Assembly: GCA_910589425.1 (NCBI GenBank) | Contig: CAJUSZ010000004.1 | Span: 67,982 to 117,275 of the forward strand | Direction: 5' to 3' | Length of the DNA stretch: 49,294 bases | DNA from: an uncultured Muribaculaceae bacterium | Lineage (GTDB): Bacteria > Bacteroidota > Bacteroidia > Bacteroidales > Muribaculaceae | Shown: in pieces, positions 19,329 to 27,724 of the stretch | Layout: each line of letters starts with the position of its first letter | Position numbering within the stretch: position 1 is the stretch's first letter | The notes under the pieces: model-generated | What the model was told of the DNA's origin: nothing | The model's input: the letters and a program-made list of their open reading frames with translations, nothing else | Database searches by the model: none | Program-made: the position numbers and the translations under genes

Positions 19329-19372
19329 CCGGAGGGACGGCGCGGATTGTCATATCCGTGCCGCCCCTCCGG
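19329..19372 (+). terminator. Stem-loop after the DUF2442 gene
   Basis: CCGGAGGG (19329-19336) pairs with CCCTCCGG (19365-19372), and the inner GCGGAT/ATCCGT extends the stem. There is no clear T run. A second GC-rich hairpin (CCGCGG arms, about 19384-19416) lies next to it, just beyond the stop of the convergent serpin gene. Confidence 0.6.
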
Positions 19373-19417
19373 GAATGTATCAGCCGCGGTCGGCGCCTAG
19401 CGCCCGGGCCGCGGAAG

Positions 19418-20635
19418 TCAGAGTGTATTGACCACGCCGGCGAAAAGATGATAACCTAAATAGTTCCTCAGGAAAAACAGGAACGGCCGGTCCACAACAA
19501 ATTCCACACGCCCTATATTACCTCCAGCTGATGAAGTGTATATGAGACCTGTGCCTGATGAAGCCTTGACGCCTTGTTCATCTACTGAAATCTTGGATTT
19601 CTGAACAACGTCGCTGACAAACAGTCTTTCAGACGTCATTTTGGAAAAGTCGCTCCTTCGCGGATCGAACGCATCGACGATGCCGAGCGACTTAAGCACA
19701 TTCTTAAGACTGCCGCAGTCATATTCAACCGAGAATTTAGGCAACGAGATATCCACCAGGTATTGTTCCGCTTTCTGAGAATTGGCGGCGTATGCCGGGA
19801 TAATCGACGCCGGGGTCTCCCCCTCGGCCGGAAGCACGATCTCGAAATCAAAGATACCGTTACCGACCGGAAGCCTCACAACCCTGTAGCTGCCGTGATC
19901 CGCATAGGTGCAGGACAATTCATTACGCATCACCCTTGACGGGACCTTTTGTCCTGTCGAAGTGGTGAAAATGCCATCTACAGTCTTGTTCTCATCAAAT
20001 TCCTCTTTCCAGAATCCTGCCAGCCGGATTGCATTGACAAGAACTGCCCCCCGGCCTTCGACATTCCCCGAAAGCAGATCCTTTATGTCCCCGTCGGTGG
20101 CTTCCTCAACCCAGCGGTTGATCTGCTCACGGCTGTCGTCGCTCGTGATATCGTCCACTGTCTTCACCTGCGCCGAAAGGATGTCCCGGTTCTTGTTGAT
20201 GAAATCATCATATACCGGGAAAGTGCTGTCAACCCATATCGAGTTAAGCGACGAAGCATTGACTTCCGGATCCATACACAAATACGTCAATTGATCGGCA
20301 CAAACCGTGTTCATCACATCAAGCGTAACCCTTGATCCGTAGATGGCGCCGGTTATCTCTCTGAGCGTGTTTCCATCCGCGCCATTGGCCAGCATGGCAA
20401 ATGCCTGATACATGCTGAATGGCGAAACGACCACATTCTTATCCTCACCTTTCCACACCCCGCCAAGGAGATCTGTGGAAAACTTTGCTATCTTGACTGA
20501 TTCCGGAAACTCACGGGGTGGCTGCTGGCCGGAACCGCCGCCATCCGGCCCGTCGTCCGAACTGCACGCGGCGAATCCCGCCATGACGGCACCCGCGCAC
20601 ATAAGACAGCATATCTTCCTGATTAGCTTTTTCAT
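19418..20635 (-). CDS. Surface-lipoprotein serpin 1
   Basis: This is a serpin-fold protease inhibitor of 405 residues. A lipoprotein signal ends at Cys24 (GFAAC), followed by SSDDG; acidic residues right after the Cys resemble the Bacteroidota surface-export signal. Serpin landmarks are VVVSPFSMYQAFAMLANGA, the NSIW strand, ILPAEGETP and the C-terminal VEFVVDRPFLFFLR. The reactive-centre loop hinge reads DEQGVKASSGTG, with small residues at P12-P9, consistent with an inhibitory serpin. Counting 17 residues from the hinge Glu puts P1 near a Ser, but the loop is slightly long, so this is uncertain. It is the last gene of an operon with C10 protease A and serpin 2 (16-bp gap to serpin 2). Confidence 0.92.
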   Translation of the reverse strand: MKKLIRKICCLMCAGAVMAGFAACSSDDGPDGGGSGQQPPREFPESVKIAKFSTDLLGGVWKGEDKNVVVSPFSMYQAFAMLANGADGNTLREITGAIYGSRVTLDVMNTVCADQLTYLCMDPEVNASSLNSIWVDSTFPVYDDFINKNRDILSAQVKTVDDITSDDSREQINRWVEEATDGDIKDLLSGNVEGRGAVLVNAIRLAGFWKEEFDENKTVDGIFTTSTGQKVPSRVMRNELSCTYADHGSYRVVRLPVGNGIFDFEIVLPAEGETPASIIPAYAANSQKAEQYLVDISLPKFSVEYDCGSLKNVLKSLGIVDAFDPRRSDFSKMTSERLFVSDVVQKSKISVDEQGVKASSGTGLIYTSSAGGNIGRVEFVVDRPFLFFLRNYLGYHLFAGVVNTL

Positions 20636-20651
20636 GACTTTATATTAATAT

Positions 20652-21881
20652 TTAGATCTTATTGATGATGCCGCAGAAAAGCACACTCCCATTGTATGTA
20701 TCACGTACGAAGAAAAGGAACGGACGGTCTACTGTAAAGCTCACTTTTTTTGTAACGCCTGCGGAAGATTCTCCGGAGGTGGATGTGGCGGAGCTTGCCT
20801 CTACCCCTATCTCATCAACCGAGATGCAGGTTTTGTGGACTATCCTGCTGATATAGAACGGAGCCGGGGACAGCTTGCTGAAATCGCTCCTGTTTCTGTC
20901 GAAAGCATCGGATATCCCGAGCGATCTCATGATGTCCACAAAATCTTCCGATCCATATTCGGCTGTAAACTTCGGTATGGAAATATCTATCTGACATGCC
21001 TCCTGACGCACTCTGTTGGATATAAGCTTCGGTATCACCGACATCGGAGTCTCACCCTCATCTGGCAATACGATCTGCATCGCCGCATTATTTCTCAGAT
21101 AGAGTATTGCCGATTTAAATCCTGACGCATCCGTATATCCGGACTCGAGATAACGGTTGCGCATCATACGCGACTTCACTTTCATGCCGGATGATGTGGT
21201 GAATTCCCCGTCTGTTGTCTCCGCCGGATCAAACGGCACCAGCCACTTTGCGAAAAGATGGAACGCATTCACCAATGCCGCTCCACGCGAGTCGAAGTTT
21301 CGGGAGAGAAGATTCCGTATCTTTCCCCCGGTAACGTCCGAGACCCAGCTGTTGATCTCATCTTTGACGGCACTGCTTCTCATGTCGTCGACTGTATGGA
21401 TCTCGGCTGCAAACACATCCTTTGTCTTGCTGATGAAATCATCATATACCGGGAAAGTGCTGTCAACCCATATCGAGTTGGCGATCTTTACATCACCATC
21501 AGCCGGATCCGTATTGGCCAGCGACGAAAGCTGGAGGGCGCATTGGCCATTCATCCCGTCCAGAGTCATACGGCTGCCGTAAATCGCGCCGAGCATTTCC
21601 CTGAGCGTGTTCCCGTCGGCGCCGTTTGCCGCCATCGAGACCGAATGCGAGATGCTTAACGGTGAAATCACAATGTTATCATCCGCCGGCAATCCCTCTG
21701 CGATTTTCTCAATACAATTCACCGCGAACATTGATTCGCTTATTGATTCGGGAAACTCACGGGGTGGCTGCTGGCCGGAACCGCCGTCATCCGGCCCGTC
21801 GTCCGAACTGCACGCAGCGAATCCCGCCATGACGGCACCCGCACACATCAGACCACATATATTTCTGACTATCTTTTTCAT
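20652..21881 (-). CDS. Surface-lipoprotein serpin 2
   Basis: The 409-residue serpin has the same signal and Gly/Gln/Pro linker as serpins 1 and 3 but a clearly different body (NIVISPLSISHSVSMAANGADG). The hinge DEIGVEASSATS and the C-terminal VSFTVDRPFLFFVR are intact, so an inhibitory mechanism is likely. The reactive loop (STSGESSAG) differs from the other two. It starts 27 bp after the stop of C10 protease A on the same strand, a classic protease-inhibitor arrangement, and is followed 16 bp later by serpin 1. Confidence 0.92.
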   Translation of the reverse strand: MKKIVRNICGLMCAGAVMAGFAACSSDDGPDDGGSGQQPPREFPESISESMFAVNCIEKIAEGLPADDNIVISPLSISHSVSMAANGADGNTLREMLGAIYGSRMTLDGMNGQCALQLSSLANTDPADGDVKIANSIWVDSTFPVYDDFISKTKDVFAAEIHTVDDMRSSAVKDEINSWVSDVTGGKIRNLLSRNFDSRGAALVNAFHLFAKWLVPFDPAETTDGEFTTSSGMKVKSRMMRNRYLESGYTDASGFKSAILYLRNNAAMQIVLPDEGETPMSVIPKLISNRVRQEACQIDISIPKFTAEYGSEDFVDIMRSLGISDAFDRNRSDFSKLSPAPFYISRIVHKTCISVDEIGVEASSATSTSGESSAGVTKKVSFTVDRPFLFFVRDTYNGSVLFCGIINKI

Positions 21882-21908
21882 GACTTTATATTTTTAAGGT
21901 TAAACCAA

Positions 21909-23201
21909 TTATCTCAAAGGCTCGAAATCATTGCATATCCGCAATTGCCTGTATTTGGAGATTTCTCTATGATACATCCAGTATTCCTGCCATTCAGGAT
22001 CATTGGAATCCTGGAATTTACCGATATGCTCAAATCCGTCATCAAACCGGAAATAGCCGTTGGCCTCGCCTCCCCAGCCCCATACGAGATGGAACATAAG
22101 GCCTTCTCCTCGTTTCCAATAGTTCATTCCGCCGGGATTCACCACCTCTACATCCGCATCGTAGATCAATCCGTCGACAACCCAAATATGACCATTCCCC
22201 GCTATAAGTGCAGGTTTTCTTTGGTCTATCATCGCTTTAAGTCCACTGTTGGAGAAATCCTCGAAATCAGCAGGCTGACGGTAACCGAAATTCTGGAACG
22301 TGCGCTTGTATGTACTTTCTGTATCCGTTGACGTTGACTTAACCGTATAGCGTGAATTAAGATTATTACTTGCTCCAAGCCACGACAGCATCCTGATCAA
22401 CGCTTGCTGATTCAAGTTGAGCTGACCGATACTTTTTATTGACAATTCAGGATCGACTTTCTTCATCTCACTCCACACGAAGCTGGTTCCGGAATAGCTC
22501 TCAGGCCACTCGTAATAGCTCATTATCATACCCAGCGACAACGGGGCACAACCAACGGGAGCATGCACATATTTTTTAACATCTATTAACTCAGAAATAT
22601 CCTCCATCATCGGACACGTCAGGTTGAACGGGGATTCCTGATGCCATCTCCGGACATTTCCGTCAAACATCGGATCTATCCTGTAGGAATTATCTTTTTC
22701 GTAGGATGGGGGATAGAGAGGTTCGTAGACCGTGGTATCTATGCCGATCGGAGGAACGGACGCCGGCAGCCCGCTGAAGAATAGTCCGAGGCCCTTGTTG
22801 TGGACCGTATCATTCATGTCGAGATGACCCTCGTCGGATATGGCGTAGACATCAGGCAGACGACGGTCGGCCGAAAGCACCGCAAAACCGTTGTCCCCAC
22901 TGAAATTGACCACGTAGAACAGCGTGTCCGGGCTGCCTGAACGGGTCGCGGCAGACGAGATATACTCTACTTTCTCGAGTGTGCGCGAACGGGTGGAGCG
23001 TCCACCCTCTATCAGCCTCATAACCCTCTCGGCATTCCCGATCGCCTCACGAAGCGGGATCCTGAACGGAGACACGGACGCGACATCCTTTTCTCCCGGG
23101 GCTTCGGCCACAAGATCCTCCTGAGAACAGCTCACAAGTGCCGGGCAGACAGTCAGAGCGAACATCGCCAGTGCCGAACTATAGATAGTGATTTTTTTCA
23201 T
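21909..23201 (-). CDS. C10 family (streptopain-like) cysteine protease A, lipoprotein
   Basis: Lipoprotein signal with Cys25 (ALVSC) followed by SQED, suggesting surface exposure. Residues about 45-135 form a SpeB-type propeptide (YVVNFSGDNGFAVLSADRR). The catalytic Cys is in VGCAPLSLGMIMSYYEWP (Cys218), the His in AGNGHIWVVDG (His338), and the C10 signature WGWGG is at about 374-378. The usual HVNWGWGG appears here as HLVWGWGG, so the Asn before Trp is replaced by Val. Residues 1-190 and about 308-400 are nearly identical to protease B, while 195-307 differ strongly. It is the first gene of the operon with serpins 2 and 1. Substrate unknown. Confidence 0.92.
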   Translation of the reverse strand: MKKITIYSSALAMFALTVCPALVSCSQEDLVAEAPGEKDVASVSPFRIPLREAIGNAERVMRLIEGGRSTRSRTLEKVEYISSAATRSGSPDTLFYVVNFSGDNGFAVLSADRRLPDVYAISDEGHLDMNDTVHNKGLGLFFSGLPASVPPIGIDTTVYEPLYPPSYEKDNSYRIDPMFDGNVRRWHQESPFNLTCPMMEDISELIDVKKYVHAPVGCAPLSLGMIMSYYEWPESYSGTSFVWSEMKKVDPELSIKSIGQLNLNQQALIRMLSWLGASNNLNSRYTVKSTSTDTESTYKRTFQNFGYRQPADFEDFSNSGLKAMIDQRKPALIAGNGHIWVVDGLIYDADVEVVNPGGMNYWKRGEGLMFHLVWGWGGEANGYFRFDDGFEHIGKFQDSNDPEWQEYWMYHREISKYRQLRICNDFEPLR

Positions 23202-23280
23202 AATGAGTTTAATTGAAATGTTAATTCGGGCAATATATTATTTAATTATAATTACGCAAATAAATTTTAATATTTTAGGA
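23202..23280 (-). promoter_or_regulatory. Promoter region of C10 protease A
   Basis: The stretch TTAATTCGGGC (23221-23231) and the AT-rich sequence behind it are also found upstream of protease B (26210-26270). The best -7 candidate reads TTTATTTG on the minus strand, one mismatch from TAnnTTTG. Conservation between the copies supports a regulatory role; the exact start is unclear. Confidence 0.45.
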
Positions 23281-23367
23281 TGTATTTGAATTTAACAGTG
23301 TTACGATTGACATGTGTTAATTCAAACACATCCTATACATGTTGAATCTTCAGTTAGGGAAATATAT

Positions 23368-24582
23368 TCAGAGTTTATTGACCACACCTGCAAGAATATG
23401 GTAACCGAAATGGCTCCTTAGGAAAAACAGGAACGGCCGGTCTACAACAAATTCCACACGCCCTTTGGTAGGTTGATATACAGGGAAATGAGTACCTCTA
23501 CCTGATGTGGCATTGATGCCTCGTTCATCTATTGAAATCTTGGACTTTTGGGCAATGTCGCCGATAAACAGTTTTTCAGATGTCATTTTGGAAAAGTCGC
23601 TTCTTTGCGGATCGAACGCATCGACGATGCCGAGTGCCTTCAGCACATCCTTAATGCTGCCGCAATCGTATTCAACAGAAAATTTAGGCAACGAGAGATC
23701 CACCGCGTAAAATTCTCCTTTCTGAGTATTAGTCGAATAGGCCGGAATGATCGACTCAGGAGTCTCTCCCTCGGCCGGAAGCACGATCTCAAGATCAAAC
23801 GCACCCGCACTGATTAGAATTCTCACAGTTCTGTAAACTCCGTAATCCGCATATTCGCCTACCAATGGCTTGTGCATTACCCTTGATGGAACCTTTTGTC
23901 CTGTCGATGTGGTGAAAATGCCATCGGTAGTCTCATCCTCCTCGAAATCATTTTTCCAAAATCCTACGAATCGGAGAGCATTGACAAGAACAGAGCCACG
24001 ATTCCTCACATTCTCATGAAGAAAATTCTTTATGTCCCCTTTGGTGGCTTCCTCAACCCAGCGATTGATTTTCTCCCGGCTGTCGTCGCTCGTGATATCG
24101 TCCACTGTCTTCACCTGCGCCGAAAGGATGTCTCGGTTCCTGTTGATGAAATCATCATATACCGGAAAAGTGCTGTCAACCCATATCGAGTTAACAAACG
24201 ATACATCAACCAATTCATCCAGATACAGCCATTTAAGCTGCTCGGCGCAAACAGTGTTTATCCCATCAGGCTTGACTCTCAATCCATAGATAGCGCCGGT
24301 TATCTCTCTGAGTGTGTTTCCATCCGAGCCATTGACCATCATGGCAAATGCCTGATACATGCTGAATGGAGAGACGACCACATTCTTGTCCTCCCCTTTC
24401 CACACCTCGCCAAGAAGATCTGTGGAAAACTTTGCTATCTTGACTGATTCCGGAAACTCACGGGGTGGCTGCTGGCCGGAACCGCCGCCATTCGGTCCGT
24501 CTTCCGAGCTGCACGCGGCGAATCCCGCCATGACAGCGCCCGCGCACATAAGACAGCATATCTTTCTGATTATCTTTTTCAT
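23368..24582 (-). CDS. Surface-lipoprotein serpin 3
   Basis: The 404-residue serpin is closely related to serpin 1 (ESVKIAKFSTDLLGEVWKGE, then NVVVSPFSMYQAFAMMVNGS), with the same lipoprotein signal (GFAAC, then SSEDG). The C-terminal VEFVVDRPFLFFLR is intact. The hinge DERGINATSGRGT has an Arg at about P8, less ideal for loop insertion than in serpins 1 and 2. The loop HFPVYQPTKG is unlike the others, with P1 near a Tyr by simple counting. It begins 26 bp after the stop of C10 protease B, so they form an operon. Confidence 0.92.
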   Translation of the reverse strand: MKKIIRKICCLMCAGAVMAGFAACSSEDGPNGGGSGQQPPREFPESVKIAKFSTDLLGEVWKGEDKNVVVSPFSMYQAFAMMVNGSDGNTLREITGAIYGLRVKPDGINTVCAEQLKWLYLDELVDVSFVNSIWVDSTFPVYDDFINRNRDILSAQVKTVDDITSDDSREKINRWVEEATKGDIKNFLHENVRNRGSVLVNALRFVGFWKNDFEEDETTDGIFTTSTGQKVPSRVMHKPLVGEYADYGVYRTVRILISAGAFDLEIVLPAEGETPESIIPAYSTNTQKGEFYAVDLSLPKFSVEYDCGSIKDVLKALGIVDAFDPQRSDFSKMTSEKLFIGDIAQKSKISIDERGINATSGRGTHFPVYQPTKGRVEFVVDRPFLFFLRSHFGYHILAGVVNKL

Positions 24583-24608
24583 GACTTCTATTTTTAAGGT
24601 TAAACCAA

Positions 24609-25901
24609 TTATCTCAAAGGCTCGAAATCATTGCATATCCGCAATTCTCTATATAGACTTAAATAATACTTCTTCTCCCAGTATTCATCCCATTCGGGAT
24701 CGTTGGAATCCTGGAATTTTCCGATATGCTCAAATCCGTCATCAAACCGGAAATAGCCGTTGGCCTCCCCGCCCCAGCCCCATACAAGATGGAACATGAG
24801 GCCTTCTCCGCGTTTCCAATAGTTCATTCCGCCGGGATTCACCACCTCGACATCCGCATCGTAGATCAATCCGTCGACAACCCACATATGGCCGTTACCA
24901 TATATAAGCACAGGTTTTCTTTGGTCTATCATCGCTTTAAGTCCACTGTTGGAGAAATCCTCGAAATCAGCAGGCCGGCGGTAGCCGTATTTCTGGAATA
25001 CATCTTTATATTTCGGCTCCACAAGCCTCTCTGTCGCATAAGGAGACTGCATGGAGGCATAGTTGTCTTGATCACCAAGCCAAGCGAGCAGATCGAGCAG
25101 TCTCTTCTGGACACCGTTAACCTGATCCGCACTTGTAGCATCCATTGTCGGATTGATGGTCTTTATCACGCTCCAGTTGAACTCCACACGGTTATAGACC
25201 TTAGGCCACTCGTAATAGCTCATTATCATTGCGGTTGACAAAGGAACACAACCTACGTCGGACCGTTCTTCTTTCCAAACCTCGAATTGTTCTGTCATAA
25301 CGTACTTTATCGGACACATCAGATTGAACGGGGATCCCTGATGCCATCTCCGGACATTTCCGTCAAACATCGGATCTATCCTGTAGGAATTATCTTTTTC
25401 GTAGGATGGGGGATAGAGAGGTTCGTAGACCGTGGTATCTATGCCGATCGGAGGAACGGACGCCGGCAGCCCGCTGAAGAATAGTCCGAGGCCCTTGTTG
25501 TGGACCGTATCATTCATGTCGAGATGACCCTCGTCGGATATGGCGTAGACATCAGGCAGACGACGGTCGGCCGAAAGCACCGCAAAACCGTTGTCCCCAC
25601 TGAAATTGACCACGTAGAACAGCGTGTCCGGGCTGCCTGAACGGGTCGCGGCAGACGAGATATACTCTACTTTCCCGAGTGTGCGCGAACGGGTGGAGCG
25701 TCCACCCTCTATCAGCCTCATAGCCCTCTCGGCATTCCCGATCGCCTCACGAAGCGGGATCTTGAACGGAGACACGGACGCGACATCCTTTTCTCCCGGC
25801 GCTTCGGCCACAAGATCCTCCTGAGAACAGCTCACAAGAGACGGACAGACAGACAGGGCGAACATCGCCAGTGCCGAACTGTAGATAGTGATTTTTTTCA
25901 T
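24609..25901 (-). CDS. C10 family cysteine protease B, lipoprotein
   Basis: Exactly the length of protease A (430 residues), with the same lipoprotein signal (Cys25) and propeptide. Catalytic Cys218 is in DVGCVPLSTAMIMSYYEWP and His338 in YGNGHMWVVDG; WGWGG is present, again with Val in place of the usual Asn. The DNA of the first 570 bp is almost identical to protease A, and so is a block near the 3' end, while the centre, which builds much of the substrate cleft, is diverged. This mosaic pattern points to duplication followed by recombination or diversifying selection. It heads the two-gene operon with serpin 3. Confidence 0.92.
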   Translation of the reverse strand: MKKITIYSSALAMFALSVCPSLVSCSQEDLVAEAPGEKDVASVSPFKIPLREAIGNAERAMRLIEGGRSTRSRTLGKVEYISSAATRSGSPDTLFYVVNFSGDNGFAVLSADRRLPDVYAISDEGHLDMNDTVHNKGLGLFFSGLPASVPPIGIDTTVYEPLYPPSYEKDNSYRIDPMFDGNVRRWHQGSPFNLMCPIKYVMTEQFEVWKEERSDVGCVPLSTAMIMSYYEWPKVYNRVEFNWSVIKTINPTMDATSADQVNGVQKRLLDLLAWLGDQDNYASMQSPYATERLVEPKYKDVFQKYGYRRPADFEDFSNSGLKAMIDQRKPVLIYGNGHMWVVDGLIYDADVEVVNPGGMNYWKRGEGLMFHLVWGWGGEANGYFRFDDGFEHIGKFQDSNDPEWDEYWEKKYYLSLYRELRICNDFEPLR

Positions 25902-26270
25902 GGTTGATTAATTTTAAGGTTAATAAATATCGCGATAAAATCGCGTTAGATTAAAAAACTATGAAAAGAGGATGTTTTTTGATTGAAAGGATTTTATAAC
26001 TGATTACTCTTGTGCGTGAACAATGAAGCCTTAGAATAGTGAAACTAAAAAAGCACTCAGATATATCGCTTAGAGAGTGTTTGGAAACCAGGGATGATAA
26101 AATCCCTCTTTCAAGCCAAAAAATCAATGGACTCTTATATCCAATTATTTATCAACGGTTTAACGTCAGTGAATAGACCTTTTACACCGATACTGATAAT
26201 TAAAGGTTGTTAATTCGGGCGCAATATAGCAATTAAATTTTAAATCTGCAACAAATATTAATCTTTTTAA
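25902..26270 (-). promoter_or_regulatory. Long leader and promoter region of C10 protease B
   Basis: The promoter-proximal block at 26210-26270 corresponds to that of protease A, but about 290 bp of extra sequence separate it from the start codon. The extra part contains a perfect hairpin CGCGAT-AAA-ATCGCG (25931-25945), about 30 nt before the ATG, and AGGGAT/ATCCCT (26090-26107). No gene is seen. The leader could attenuate or regulate translation (inference). Confidence 0.5.
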
Positions 26271-26344
26271 TATTTATTAACACATTAAATCCAACCTCAT
26301 GATTTTCATTACTTTTGAGAGTGCTGTACAAATGTATGACTCTC

Positions 26345-27724
26345 TCAATCGCTGTCTTTCCGCAGAGGCAGACCCCAATGGCCTCCGAGCGCCACGGTGG
26401 CCGGGGTGGCCAGAAAACGGTCGCCGGCCGAAGTCTCCCACTCGAGCGGAGTGGCGAGATCTCCGGGACGCATCGTCGGCGAGAGGCAGCGGCCGCCGCG
26501 CAAAGCGGCCACACCACGCATGTCGGAGATGCAGAGTTCGCTCTCGGGCTTGGTACGGTCGTAGCCATAGTCGCGTTCCATCCGGGCCGAAGGGAGCGGG
26601 CTGCGGTCGAACGTGTCCCAGCCGCCTATGCTGTCGCGCTGCCGCTGGCTTCCGAAAAACTGCCTCGTGCGCTCCGGATCGGCGCCGCCGGTCCAGCTCA
26701 GGGTGCCGAGTGGACGCTTGAGCGCCACGCGCTTCATCCCGGCCTTGATCAATGCAGGAGGGACTATCCCGGCGAGCTTGAAATAAAACGGGAGCCGACG
26801 CGCCATCGATCGGAAATATGCGTCGGGGTCGGTATAAAGGCGGAAATGGAGTAGGGATTCCAGACGGTCGGAATCGGCAAACCAGCCGCCGTGGAAATTG
26901 GTGAGCGCGAACCAGTCGCGGCCGAACACTTTCTCCGGCGGCGGGCAGGAAAGCGCCTTCATCAGGCGGCATTCAAACTCATAGTTGCTCATCCGGAACG
27001 GGGCGCCGGAGCCGATGTTGTGGAAATGGCACCAGAAGTCGGCGGGAAGCTCGTCCGACAGGCGGCAGAGATTGGCAAGCAGCAGTCCGGATTCCTCGGC
27101 CGTGGTCCATTCAAGCGCACCGCGCAGAGGGACGTGAAACGAGATCGGGTCGCTCCCCTTGAACAGCAGCGACGGACAAAGGATCCCCGTCTGCCGGAGC
27201 GACACCCAGCGCCGGAGTCCCGACTCGGAGAGAATCCTCTCGGCCGCTATCTTGGAGCGGGCATACATGTCGCCCTCGGCGGGAACCAGCGGGTCGCCGG
27301 CCGAGATCCAATGGTCCGGAGCGTGGCGGGGGCCATACTGCGAGACGGATCCGATATAGACCACAGACACATCATCGGCGTCCGGGCGACGCCTCACGGC
27401 CTCGACCACATGGCGCATCGAGCCGGTGTTGACGCGCCATGTCAGATCCGGATACATGTCGGCGGCAGGGGAGACCATGCCGCCGACGTGCAGCACTATG
27501 TCGGCACGCGACACTCCGCGGTCGACATCGGCCGCATCCGTCAGATCCCCCCATACCACCTCGACATTGCCGCCGCCCAGAAACGGGGCGAGCAGCCGCC
27601 GGTTTTTCCGGCCGGGACGCGCGAGGACGATCACTCGGAAACGGCCGGCATCACCGGCGAGCCTGGCAAGAGCGGCCATCCCCATGGTCCCGGTGGCCCC
27701 GGTCAGAAAAACGGTCTTCTTCAT
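26345..27724 (-). CDS. NAD-dependent epimerase/dehydratase family protein (extended SDR)
   Basis: The N-terminal Rossmann motif TGATGTMG (residues 8-15) binds NAD(P). The catalytic Tyr-x-x-x-Lys is in DMYARSKIAAERIL near residue 156, and a Ser lies in IGSVSQYG. The 459 residues exceed typical epimerases (about 310-340); the extra C-terminal part carries KRPLGTLSWTGGADPERTR and later segments of unknown role. Its start overlaps the stop of the M6 protease gene by 4 bp (ATGA), so it is co-translated with a secreted protease. The substrate cannot be told; nucleotide sugars or sterol-like compounds are possible. Confidence 0.85.
   Translation of the reverse strand: MKKTVFLTGATGTMGMAALARLAGDAGRFRVIVLARPGRKNRRLLAPFLGGGNVEVVWGDLTDAADVDRGVSRADIVLHVGGMVSPAADMYPDLTWRVNTGSMRHVVEAVRRRPDADDVSVVYIGSVSQYGPRHAPDHWISAGDPLVPAEGDMYARSKIAAERILSESGLRRWVSLRQTGILCPSLLFKGSDPISFHVPLRGALEWTTAEESGLLLANLCRLSDELPADFWCHFHNIGSGAPFRMSNYEFECRLMKALSCPPPEKVFGRDWFALTNFHGGWFADSDRLESLLHFRLYTDPDAYFRSMARRLPFYFKLAGIVPPALIKAGMKRVALKRPLGTLSWTGGADPERTRQFFGSQRQRDSIGGWDTFDRSPLPSARMERDYGYDRTKPESELCISDMRGVAALRGGRCLSPTMRPGDLATPLEWETSAGDRFLATPATVALGGHWGLPLRKDSD

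Noticed and set aside
26329..26336. Minus-strand TACATTTG as promoter of C10 protease B
   Set aside because: It matches the -7 consensus but has no spaced TTG and lies outside the block conserved with protease A.
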